This document shows positions 29,148-37,002 of a stretch of DNA of 42,586 nucleotides, piece after piece (the stretch's first letter is position 1; each line of letters opens with the position of its first letter). A program made the translations under genes and the position numbers. Origin of the DNA: DATDAW01 sp036524675. Lineage in GTDB: Bacteria > Verrucomicrobiota > Verrucomicrobiia > Chthoniobacterales > DASVRZ01. A model generated the notes under the pieces. The model was not told the origin of the DNA. It saw only the letters and a list, made by a program, of their open reading frames with translations, and searched no databases. The stretch covers positions 1-42,586 of the forward strand of contig DATDBU010000005.1 in the NCBI GenBank assembly GCA_036524675.1, in the 5' to 3' direction.

Positions 29148-30401
29148 TCACTTCAGCGGACCGGGAAGCGCTTTCTCAGTGAGTTCAAAGCCGGCAATGG
29201 CAAGGCCTTCTTTGGCGGCCGGGGACGCGACGCCAGTGATCACGACACGCCGGGCTTTGATTTTGTCCGCGCCAAAATTGCCGTTTCTGAGGGAGTCGAT
29301 GAACGCCGACGCCTTCTCCGTGAAGCTCGCGTAATCCCACTCAAGCGCCACGACGAGCGTCCCGTCCTTAGTCAAGGCGACGGGAAAACCTTTTGCCGAG
29401 CTGAGAGCTTCGAGGGGAGTTTCACGATTGATTTTCGCCAGCAATTCAGCTGTCCGCCGGAAAAAGAGCGCGTCCACTTCGTCAGTTGCACCGCTGGCCA
29501 GACGGACGAGTTGAGCGCGCCCGCGGACGTCGTCCAGAGTTCCCAAGGCGATCAAAAACAGCGTTTGTTCCGTAGGTGACCAAAAGGGATTGCTGACGAA
29601 TGTGGTGGCGTTTTCGCTCGGGACACCGATGGCAACGAGTCGCTTGATACCGGCGCTTCTTAAATCGGCCGGGCTGCTGTCCCGCAATGCAGCGGTAGCG
29701 CTTTCAGCTAGATTGACCCCGCTGGCGATGCTTGCCGCTGCGCCGCCGACCGGAATCAGGGCGCCGCGAAAGGTCATGCTCCCGCCAAACGCGGCCCAGG
29801 CGATACTGTTGAGCTGTTTCTGGAGCACTTCATTGGAGGAATAGGGATCGACGCCGAGCTGAAGTGCAATATCGCGTTTGGCCTTCGAAAAACCGATGAG
29901 GTCTTTGCCCGCGCCGCCATCGTAAGGATTGGGCGGGGCGTCATCTCCGAGTTCTTTCACGGTTTCACCCGCGCGATTCACAAATTTCCAAAGACCTTTT
30001 GGAACACCGCTAATGGTTTTCACGGGATCGCTGGCGAGGTTTCGGGCAAGTTGCACCGGGCCCTTGGCGGCTTGCTCGAGCGCTTTGACGTATTCGTCGG
30101 AGCGCGAGATTTCGGTAAGTCTTGCGATGGCTTCGATCTCCCCCACCCGTTGTACGAGCTGGGTGTTACCTTGGGCTTCAAACACGCCGAAATCGGAATC
30201 GATCGTGTACTGGTTCTGCCCAGCGTAGGTCGCCACTTCCGGTCGGACAGAGAAATGCGGGCCTCTAAGGTATTCGGGCTTGAGGATCGCGGCCGCGTCG
30301 AGCATGGGCGGCTGTTCAACGACGGGCTGGGCCAGAATTTTCCCCATTGCTCCAAGAAGGACAAGAATAGGGTAAAGTTTCAGGAGGAATCTGAGCGTCA
30401 T
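29148..30401 (-). CDS. secreted protein of unknown function
   Basis: A 417-residue protein that I cannot assign to a family. It begins with a plausible signal peptide (L-L-K-L-Y-P-I-L-V-L-L-G-A-M-G-K-I-L-A, cleavage near residue 24). A repeatedly charged helical middle (E-I-E-A-I-A-R-L-T-E-I-S-R-S-D-E-Y near residue 90) follows. Next are a small glycine/alanine-rich hydrophobic stretch (residues about 208-228, G-G-S-M-T-F-R-G-A-L-I-P-V-G-G-A-A-A-S-I-A), which may be a membrane segment, and a C-terminal half with alternating strands and helices. No cysteine pairs or catalytic motif stand out. It is 77 bp downstream of the lipoprotein hydrolase on the same strand and may be cotranscribed with it, suggesting an envelope role. 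Confidence 0.75.
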   Translation of the reverse strand: MTLRFLLKLYPILVLLGAMGKILAQPVVEQPPMLDAAAILKPEYLRGPHFSVRPEVATYAGQNQYTIDSDFGVFEAQGNTQLVQRVGEIEAIARLTEISRSDEYVKALEQAAKGPVQLARNLASDPVKTISGVPKGLWKFVNRAGETVKELGDDAPPNPYDGGAGKDLIGFSKAKRDIALQLGVDPYSSNEVLQKQLNSIAWAAFGGSMTFRGALIPVGGAAASIASGVNLAESATAALRDSSPADLRSAGIKRLVAIGVPSENATTFVSNPFWSPTEQTLFLIALGTLDDVRGRAQLVRLASGATDEVDALFFRRTAELLAKINRETPLEALSSAKGFPVALTKDGTLVVALEWDYASFTEKASAFIDSLRNGNFGADKIKARRVVITGVASPAAKEGLAIAGFELTEKALPGPLK

Positions 30402-30421
30402 AACGTGTTGGTTTTGGTTTT

Positions 30422-30457
30422 TCGTCTTCGTCCTCGATTGTTCGAGGACCAGGACGA
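30422..30457. repeat. palindromic repeat TCGTCCTCGA type
   Basis: A 36-bp hairpin with 16-bp arms, three of them mismatched pairs or fewer, around an ACAA/TTGT centre. The inner GTCCTCGA-ACAA-TCGAGGAC is perfect. It lies between the secreted-protein gene and the lipoprotein hydrolase and resembles dispersed CGTCCTCG repeats seen in GC-rich genomes. No T-run follows. Confidence 0.5.
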
Positions 30458-30478
30458 GAACGAGGAGGAAAAGAGGGC

Positions 30479-32092
30479 TTACGATCCCTTGGTGGAGGCG
30501 ATGTGCTGTTTCAGGATCCTGCGAACATCCTCAATGGTTTTCTGATTTGAGAGCGAGCCGTGTCCTGTAGGGACAACATCTTCGCTCTGCGCGCCATCGA
30601 GATGAGCGCTCCAGTACGGCACGACACCATCGCTGCTGTTCGGGCTGTCGCCACGACCGCGATCGCCCAGGATCGTGTGATACGGGATGCCGGGTGTGAT
30701 CGGGATTTTGTTAATTTCACGCACGAACCGGTCGTTCGGCGCGAGCGTATCGATGCTGTTCGGGATGCCGTTTAGCTTCAATGCACTGGGATCGACGGTG
30801 ATCATCGAAAACACGGCGTTTCGGATATCAGTGAAGAGCTGCGGGGGTTTGATGAGCCGGGAACCCAGGCGGCCGATCCAATTGGAGGCAATTAGGCTGC
30901 CTCGATGCGGCGCGCAGATGAAGACGACCCGGCTCACGTCCATCCGGTGATTGAAAATGAGGGCGTCCTCAGCGATTTTGCGAGTCGGTCCGGCGTAGCG
31001 AGTTTCTGCGGGCGGTTCTCCGAAATACCTACGCCAGAGTTTGTCGCCGGCGTCTGTGACCATGAGCCGGCTGATGATGCCGCCCATGCTATGGCCAACG
31101 AGCACGATTTTCTTGTGACCTGGAAACGCCTTTCCCACGGCGTCGAGTTCTTTACGCAGGAGTGAAGCGGAATACGGATACGGGTAGCCGCTGGGATAGC
31201 TGTAGACCCAGAACTGGTAGCGTTTTCGGATTTCCGGATCGCCGAGCAGAGAGTTGATCATCGGCGCCCAGCTCGCAGGTGTATCCTGCAAACCGTGGAC
31301 AAAAAGCACGGGAATGCGAGTCGGATCATAGGGTTGCAGCCGTGTCAGGCGGGCAGTATCCGAAAAGCGGGCCGGGCGCAACATGCGGATCAAGCCGAGC
31401 CTGTCGGGGCGCTCGCGCGCCATTGCCATTGCAATGAAAGTGCTGTAGTCGGCAGCGAGCGGCTGTCGGCGTCCGTTCATTTCGATATTGTCAGCGGAAA
31501 AGGGATCGACGAATTCGAATTGTGCGTGATGCCCGTTAAATCGAACAACCGCGGTCCTTGAGGTATAGACGCGCGGCATTGCAAAGGTTTTGCGAAACCT
31601 GGCTGCCTGACCGCGACCGACGGCGACGATCGGCGCCCCAACGCCCGCCTCGGTATCGTGTTCGGTGAAATATTTGCCGCGAATGCGCACTGTGTCCGTC
31701 GGGATGATGTTATAGTACTTTGGATTGTATTCCGGGCCGGAACGGAGTTTCGCCGTAAGGATGTAATCGCCATCAGGGCCGGGAACCTTCAGTGGTGAAT
31801 CCCAAGGATTGAGTTGGTTGGCTTGAATGGTCTCGAGAGCACGAGCGACGGAGTAATTGTACGCCTGACGCGCGTTCTCGTCGGCGGGGTTTTTTTGCAA
31901 CGTGGCGGCAGCCACACGCGCGATAGAGAGTTCGCCACCGAGCTTGGCGAGCGGGTTGTTGAGCGGCGTTTTTTCCGCCGTCGCGGCCGCAACGGGGACG
32001 AAAGCAGGACGTTGCGTTTTTACCGAGACCAGCGGCGCGCATGCAGCGAGGGCGAGCGAGAGGATAATCAGGAGCGCCTGAATACTTTTCAT
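30479..32092 (-). CDS. alpha/beta-hydrolase lipoprotein, copy 1
   Basis: A 537-residue predicted lipoprotein: the signal peptide ends with the lipobox L-A-A-C (cysteine at about residue 18). The first 250 residues have no assigned domain. From about residue 285 a lipase-like alpha/beta-hydrolase begins: V-L-F-V-H-G-L-Q-D-T-P (oxyanion region), then the nucleophile elbow G-H-S-M-G-G with Ser at about 335. S-D-G-V-V-P-Y-W-S near 495 supplies the likely acid, and G-H-G-S near 517 the catalytic His. It is a clear paralogue of the gene at 37003-38664. The start overlaps the stop of the upstream outer-membrane gene (TGATG), so the two are coupled. Probably an envelope-anchored esterase or lipase; the substrate is unknown. 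Confidence 0.85.
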   Translation of the reverse strand: MKSIQALLIILSLALAACAPLVSVKTQRPAFVPVAAATAEKTPLNNPLAKLGGELSIARVAAATLQKNPADENARQAYNYSVARALETIQANQLNPWDSPLKVPGPDGDYILTAKLRSGPEYNPKYYNIIPTDTVRIRGKYFTEHDTEAGVGAPIVAVGRGQAARFRKTFAMPRVYTSRTAVVRFNGHHAQFEFVDPFSADNIEMNGRRQPLAADYSTFIAMAMARERPDRLGLIRMLRPARFSDTARLTRLQPYDPTRIPVLFVHGLQDTPASWAPMINSLLGDPEIRKRYQFWVYSYPSGYPYPYSASLLRKELDAVGKAFPGHKKIVLVGHSMGGIISRLMVTDAGDKLWRRYFGEPPAETRYAGPTRKIAEDALIFNHRMDVSRVVFICAPHRGSLIASNWIGRLGSRLIKPPQLFTDIRNAVFSMITVDPSALKLNGIPNSIDTLAPNDRFVREINKIPITPGIPYHTILGDRGRGDSPNSSDGVVPYWSAHLDGAQSEDVVPTGHGSLSNQKTIEDVRRILKQHIASTKGS

Positions 32093-33180
32093 CACAGAGC
32101 TATCGCGAAGTTCAGCCAGATCATGTCGCCGGAAATCCGGTTCTTCGTATCCACCTCGTGAAGCCATTTCACGTCCGAGGAAATATCCCGTCCGCCAATC
32201 TTACCGGCGTACTGCAGGATTGGGCCGACACCGATGCTGCGACTATGGAAGCCGCCATTGGCTCCGGAACCGTTGTCACCGGTGATCTGGTCATAAACAT
32301 TTCCGGCTACACCCACGCCGAGCCCACCCGGGAGATGCTGGGTGACTGCGTATTCCAAAAACCAGACGATACCGTTTCCGTAGTCCGTGTCCGAATTTTC
32401 CGTGCTGAAGACCAAGCCGGTGGCGCCGGAGATTTCCAGGCCGGTCTTGAGGTTCAGATAGGTAATGCCTGCATTCGGCTCGAAGGACCAATGGTTTTTG
32501 CCCAGCGGGGCGAGCGAAGTCGGGCTGTAATCGCCTGTCGGCACATAGACGTTGAGCCCGGTCATCCAATGGAAATAGCCCTTTTCCCAACCGATGATGT
32601 ACGGAGAAACCACGATATCCGAGAGGCCGAAGTTGCTCTCTTTAACCGTGCGCTGCCGCTGCCGGTCGTTAATGCGAAGTTCCACATCGGCAGTTGTTTC
32701 CAGCCAGAGAAACGGAACAAAAACCGCGGAAGACAGATGCCCGCCCGCGATTTCCCACGGCATCGTATAGACGAGTGAAAAGGCTTCGAACCACACGTCG
32801 CTGGAAAGGCTGAATTTGGAAACGCCGGAAATATTGATATCCCTCTCTTCAAGCCGGAGGATTTCCATCAAGCGCGCCGCGGTGTCGGGGTTCAAGTTAA
32901 TACGGCCCGTTGCACCGGCCGCCAGGATGGCAAGCGCGGACGCTTTCGCTTTCGGACCGACAGCCAGCGAAACAGTCCTCTCAAAAGTGTCGGCGCGTGC
33001 CGCGTCTCCGCCGTACCCCCAGATTGAGTTCTTCACGGTAAAACCTGGTTTATCCGGCACGATACCCGAAAAGGACCCGTACGCTCCCGGCACATGCTGG
33101 CCACTGCCGCCTTCTTCAGCCAAAACACCTGTGGCGCCCAGGCAAAGAACAGCCAGCGATGAAATAAGACGCTTTTTCAT
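32092..33180 (-). CDS. outer-membrane protein of the Phenol_MetA_deg (SphA-like) family
   Basis: A 362-residue predicted outer-membrane beta-barrel. A signal peptide (M-K-K-R-L-I-S-S-L-A-V-L-C-L-G-A-T-G-V-L-A, cleavage near residue 21) precedes H-V-P-G-A-Y-G-S-F, the typical N-terminal motif of the family. Later hallmarks are P-T-G-D-Y-S-P, N-H-W-S-F-E-P-N-A-G-I-T-Y-L and G-R-D-I-S-S-D-V-K-W-L-H-E-V-D. Related proteins are encoded in meta-cleavage phenol loci and are thought to import hydrophobic compounds. The ATG at 33180 overlaps the stop of a decayed upstream gene (ATGA) and the stop overlaps the hydrolase start, so this was a tightly packed operon. Confidence 0.82.
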   Translation of the reverse strand: MKKRLISSLAVLCLGATGVLAEEGGSGQHVPGAYGSFSGIVPDKPGFTVKNSIWGYGGDAARADTFERTVSLAVGPKAKASALAILAAGATGRINLNPDTAARLMEILRLEERDINISGVSKFSLSSDVWFEAFSLVYTMPWEIAGGHLSSAVFVPFLWLETTADVELRINDRQRQRTVKESNFGLSDIVVSPYIIGWEKGYFHWMTGLNVYVPTGDYSPTSLAPLGKNHWSFEPNAGITYLNLKTGLEISGATGLVFSTENSDTDYGNGIVWFLEYAVTQHLPGGLGVGVAGNVYDQITGDNGSGANGGFHSRSIGVGPILQYAGKIGGRDISSDVKWLHEVDTKNRISGDMIWLNFAIAL

Positions 33181-33495
33181 TTCGTGTAAGAGAGTTCCGG
33201 ATGTGGCCATCGCCAATCCTCAGGGAAAACAATCGCAGCGACGAAACGCAAGCCCCATTCGGGGGCGCCGCTCGGGCCTTCGGCGTAGTAGCGCCCCCCA
33301 ACCGTGAGCTGACGGGCATTCTGTCGATGCGCACGAGTTGGCTCAGCCACTGACTTTCGTTCCAGTCATACGAGGCCTCCGAGTTCACACAGGATTTTGG
33401 AGCTGTCTGGCGATTTCGGCCTCGTGATCTTGAGCAAAGACGGGAGAGGTGGCGAGGAGAGCAAGCAGGCAAAGGAAGGGAGATTGAATTTCATT
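33177..33495 (-). pseudogene. internally deleted outer-membrane protein gene
   Basis: On the minus strand, a start-like M-K-F-N at 33495 shifts frame into a clear signal peptide (F-L-C-L-L-A-L-L-A-T-S-P-V-F-A-Q) followed by H-E-A-E-I-A-R-Q-L-Q-N-P-V. The sequence then jumps directly to S-Y-D-W-N-E-S-Q-W and, after another frame change, to R-Y-Y-A-E-G-P-S-G-A-P-E-W-G-L-R-F. These match the two ends of a barrel protein of about 300 residues whose middle (about 200 residues) is missing. The C-terminal frame ends in an ATGA overlap with the intact outer-membrane gene downstream. It shows decay of a former tandem pair. Confidence 0.8.
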
Positions 33496-33569
33496 AAGGC
33501 GGTTCGTCCGTCGTGACTAGTTACTTTCAGTAGTGGAAGCAAGCCACGCGCAGTGCGAAGTGCTCTCGA

Positions 33570-34190
33570 TCAGGTAGAGCTAGGCGGCAGCGGGTTACGA
33601 GTGCGGGCGGCAGCGTCGTAGGCGGCGAGGAGGTCGCTGCTTCCTGCGCCCCATTTCGAGATGCACTGCATGAGTGAAATCGCGGGCAGATCCAGGCGAT
33701 GCACCCGGCTCGTCGCGATGATATAGACAGCCCCGGCCATCGGCGTGGGGACCGAAGGGACGAAAACTGTGCATCGCTCTTCGGTGTGCTCTTCGACAAT
33801 GAAGCCCGGAACCAACGCTTCCTCGATCTCCACCAACGCGGGTTGAAAGCTCGCGCTCTTCTCAAATTCCGTGAGTTGTGTGGCAAAGCCGCGCAGAGTC
33901 GTGTAGCCGGGAAGTTTCTCGAGGAAGGACCGCTCAACCGTTTGTTTCACCTGGGAGCCGATGGCCGTCCGAATAAGCAGCCCGACAACAAAACACAACA
34001 CGATGAGGAGCAGCACGGCGATCAGTTGCGGATGTGCGACATCCTTGGGCAGATGCGTGGTAACGGGTTTCACGAAGACCTGCAATTGCGTCAGTGCCTT
34101 TACCAGGAGCAGCACCGCCAGCCACGCCGGCAGCACCAGGAGCACGCCGCCGAGCAGCGTCACTTTGAGGAAGGTAACCAGTTGTTTCAT
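33570..34190 (-). CDS. DUF502 membrane protein
   Basis: A 206-residue DUF502-family protein with two N-terminal membrane helices (about residues 8-32, L-L-G-G-V-L-L-V-L-P-A-W-L, and 56-76). The conserved cytoplasmic stretch L-E-K-L-P-G-Y-T-T-L-R-G-F and the P-T-P-M-A-G motif (V-F-V-P-S-V-P-T-P-M-A-G-A-V-Y) follow. The function is unknown in all organisms I know; the family is common in Verrucomicrobiota, Chlorobi and plants (LCV/COV-like). It is divergent from the aldolase gene with a 197-bp intergenic region. Confidence 0.85.
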   Translation of the reverse strand: MKQLVTFLKVTLLGGVLLVLPAWLAVLLLVKALTQLQVFVKPVTTHLPKDVAHPQLIAVLLLIVLCFVVGLLIRTAIGSQVKQTVERSFLEKLPGYTTLRGFATQLTEFEKSASFQPALVEIEEALVPGFIVEEHTEERCTVFVPSVPTPMAGAVYIIATSRVHRLDLPAISLMQCISKWGAGSSDLLAAYDAAARTRNPLPPSST

Positions 34191-34387
34191 AGAGAGATTA
34201 GCCAGATTGCTGGGGATGATGCGCGATTGCCGACGTCAACGGCAATCCAGAGGTTAAATGAAGGACCTTACGGCCTTCCGTGCGTTCTGTTCCATAGGCT
34301 TTGCAGTGGTTTTCATGCGGGTGGCGCAACCCTCCCTCGACACGACCCGTGGATGGGCTTGATTGCGAGAACCAACCGTTGCGTCCT

Positions 34388-35452
34388 ATGATCGATCAAA
34401 TCATCTCCCTGCTCGGCAACCAGCCTGACTCCCTCCTCAATCATCAATGCAAGACCATCCCAAAGGACCTGCTGCACCTGCCCGGGCCGGATTGGGTGGA
34501 TCGCATTTTCGCTCCGTCCGATCGCAACCAACGCGTCCTCAATAACCTCAACTGGATTTACAACACAGGACGCCTCGCCGGAACAGGTTATCTTTCCATC
34601 CTCCCCGTTGACCAGGGTGTCGAACACTCCGCAGGGGCCAGTTTCGCGGCCAATCCGCTCTATTTCGATCCGGAAAATATCGTCAAACTGGCCATTGAGG
34701 GCGGTTGCAATGCGGTCGCCTCGACCTTTGGGGTGCTTGGGATGGTGTCCCGTAAATACGCCCATAAGATTCCTTTCCTGGTTAAACTCAATCACAACGA
34801 ACTGCTCACCTACCCCAATGTTTTCAAGGAAATCCCATTCGGCACCGTGGAGCGTGCCTACGAAATGGGCGCGGCCGCAATAGGGGCCACCATCTATTTC
34901 GGCTCCGATGATGCCGGACGAGAGATTGTCGAAATCGCCCAGGCCTTCGCGCGAGCCCACGAACTAGGCATGGCCACCGTGCTCTGGTGTTATCTCCGGA
35001 ATCCGGATTTCAAAAAAGACAAGGACTATCACGTCTCCGCCGACTTGACTGGTCAGGCCAATCACCTCGGTTGCACGATCCAGGCAGATATCATCAAACA
35101 AAAGCTGCCAGAGAATAATGGCGGCTTCATTGCCCTCAACACAGGCGGTTCCAGCTATGGCAAGCTGGATAAACGCATCTACTCGCAACTGAGCAGCGAT
35201 CATCCGATTGACCTTTGCCGGTATCAGGTCGCGAATTGTTATCTCGGACGCGCTGGCTTGATCAACAGCGGCGGCGCATCGGGCGAACACGATTTCGCGG
35301 ACGCGGTCGCCACTGCGGTGATCAACAAACGTGCCGGCGGTTCCGGGCTTATATCCGGTCGCAAAGCGTTTCAGCGTCCGATGGAGGAAGGCGCAAGACT
35401 CCTGCACACCATCCAGGACGTATACCTTTGCAATGAGGTCACGATCGCCTGA
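34388..35452 (+). CDS. fbaB: class I fructose-bisphosphate aldolase (DhnA type)
   Basis: A 354-residue DhnA-family class I aldolase of glycolysis and gluconeogenesis. Recognisable are L-P-V-D-Q-G-V-E-H-S-A-G near residue 75, F-L-V-K-L-N-H-N-E near 133, the G-A-A-A-I-G-A-T-I-Y-F-G-S block near 160 and the C-terminal phosphate-binding N-S-G-G-A-S-G near 295 with G-G-S-G-L-I-S-G-R-K-A-F. ATG 34388 is chosen because the 29 upstream in-frame residues are unrelated to the family. It is a single gene, divergent from DUF502. The symbol is by similarity to E. coli FbaB. Confidence 0.92.
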   Translation: MIDQIISLLGNQPDSLLNHQCKTIPKDLLHLPGPDWVDRIFAPSDRNQRVLNNLNWIYNTGRLAGTGYLSILPVDQGVEHSAGASFAANPLYFDPENIVKLAIEGGCNAVASTFGVLGMVSRKYAHKIPFLVKLNHNELLTYPNVFKEIPFGTVERAYEMGAAAIGATIYFGSDDAGREIVEIAQAFARAHELGMATVLWCYLRNPDFKKDKDYHVSADLTGQANHLGCTIQADIIKQKLPENNGGFIALNTGGSSYGKLDKRIYSQLSSDHPIDLCRYQVANCYLGRAGLINSGGASGEHDFADAVATAVINKRAGGSGLISGRKAFQRPMEEGARLLHTIQDVYLCNEVTIA

Positions 35453-35543
35453 CGCGCATACGCTTGCTAACTACTCATGCACCAAACACTGGCGCGTGAT
35501 TGAACTTCCAAACACCGCCAGAATAGCCTCACCAAGGTGACTG

Positions 35544-35807
35544 TTAGGGCTTGCTGGTTTTGCTCTTGATCAAACGGTAAATGATCAGCAGCAGGACAGC
35601 GCCGGCCGTCGCGATGAAGATTCCACCAAGGTCGAAGGACTGAACCGCTCCCAGGCCGATAAAACTCCCCAAAAAGCCACCGATGATGGCGCCGACTATT
35701 CCGATGAGGATAGTGACGAAGAATCCGCCAGGGTCTTTCCCTGGCATGATGAACTTGGCGATGGCCCCGGCGACGAGACCTAATAAAATCCAGGAGAGTA
35801 TGCCCAT
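35544..35807 (-). CDS. GlsB/YeaQ/YmgE family membrane protein
   Basis: An 87-residue protein with three membrane helices. M-G-I-L-S-W-I-L-L-G-L-V-A-G-A-I-A, the loop M-P-G-K-D-P-G-G and the glycine-rich helix G-I-V-G-A-I-I-G-G-F-L-G are the family signature (transglycosylase-associated protein, often stress induced). ATG 35807 matches the family start; the in-frame ATG at 35831 would add 8 residues. Isolated gene. Confidence 0.9.
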   Translation of the reverse strand: MGILSWILLGLVAGAIAKFIMPGKDPGGFFVTILIGIVGAIIGGFLGSFIGLGAVQSFDLGGIFIATAGAVLLLIIYRLIKSKTSKP

Positions 35808-35907
35808 AACTTTGTCTAAGCCGCGATTCAAATAACCACAAAGAACTCGAGGAACACAAGAAAAAAGTTATGCGGCGCATGGCATCTTCAGAATGCTCGT
35901 GCTAGTA

Positions 35908-36921
35908 CTACCTCCCTGTATCGGCGTCAGCTGTGAATCCCGCCCGGCCTTCGCGGATGCGGCGCGAGAAATCCTGCGCAGCGTCCGCTGCACGCGCGAC
36001 CATGTTGACGAGTGCCTGTTTTTTCAGTTCAATAAAGGACAGTCCGCCGGCGGCAATGACGTGACGCTCATACATGAGTTCGTCGCCTTTTCCATTCAAC
36101 AGAATACGCCAGTCCCACGGCAGACGCTCATCCGCGGGATGCTGGGCGCGTATGCTCGTCGTGCAGTTGGTCGTGATGGCGTTGTACCAGCGAGGGCGCG
36201 CGCGCATGGCATTGAGCGAATGCACATATTCCAGGAAGCGCTCACGGGCCCGCGCGACAGGGATCGTAGTGCGATAGAGATAGACGTCTTCTCCATGGCG
36301 GAAATTGGTGCGCACACGTATGACGTCGCGCTCGTCGGCAACGAGGTAGATCAGTTCATATTGCCGGTAGAGCCCGCCGATGGCCGAGTAGGATTCGCCG
36401 ACTTCCTTGCGCGTCTCGATGGAAAAGCAGAGTGGCGGAGCACCCTCAAATTGGAAACTCACGATGGGATGCGCCATCCACGGCGAGCCCCAGTAATTGA
36501 TTGCCATGTCGATGCCGGTGAGTTGCGAGAGGCGCACGGTGCGCTCCTCCCAGCGAGCCGTGTAATCGGTCTCCGTGCGGTAGTCGCAATTGCGAACGTT
36601 GTGGATAGTAACAACATCGCCTTCGATCTCTGCCCAGGCGGTTTCCGCTACGTCGCTCTGCCAGTCCCGATCGTTGCTAGGCTTCAGCGTAAACCACCAC
36701 GCGAGCACAAGTACGAATCCGAGGAAAACTGCCCCGAGTTTGCGCCACGCGCCGCGGATGAAAATGACACCCGCCGCTAGCACGGCCGCGAACGCCCACG
36801 GAACCACACCACGGGCGAACGGAAAATCGTAGTGCAGCGCGCCGAATGCCCATGCGGCGCAGCCGAGCCCTACGAGCCAGGCGATTGCCAAACCGATGAA
36901 ACTTAGAACGCGCCGTATCAT
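35908..36921 (-). CDS. DUF4105 membrane protein
   Basis: A 337-residue protein with three or four N-terminal membrane helices (about residues 5-30, 38-56 and 62-80), followed by a soluble DUF4105 domain. The domain is marked by N-V-R-N-C-D-Y-R, R-T-V-R-L-S-Q-L-T-G-I-D and Y-N-A-I-T-T-N-C-T-T-S-I, the last holding a conserved cysteine. The fold of DUF4105 is thought to be protease-like, but the activity is unproven. It lies 81 bp downstream of the second lipoprotein hydrolase on the same strand and may be cotranscribed. Confidence 0.85.
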   Translation of the reverse strand: MIRRVLSFIGLAIAWLVGLGCAAWAFGALHYDFPFARGVVPWAFAAVLAAGVIFIRGAWRKLGAVFLGFVLVLAWWFTLKPSNDRDWQSDVAETAWAEIEGDVVTIHNVRNCDYRTETDYTARWEERTVRLSQLTGIDMAINYWGSPWMAHPIVSFQFEGAPPLCFSIETRKEVGESYSAIGGLYRQYELIYLVADERDVIRVRTNFRHGEDVYLYRTTIPVARARERFLEYVHSLNAMRARPRWYNAITTNCTTSIRAQHPADERLPWDWRILLNGKGDELMYERHVIAAGGLSFIELKKQALVNMVARAADAAQDFSRRIREGRAGFTADADTGR

Positions 36922-37002
36922 TTCAACATTGCCGACGCGATCCCAACAACGGGTTCACGCAAAGCGGGGAGCCGAGCAACCGCAGTGCGGCGGTTTCCTT
37001 GT

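Noticed and set aside
35893..36780. 295-codon plus-strand open frame
   Set aside because: It is antisense to the DUF4105 gene and has no recognisable domain.
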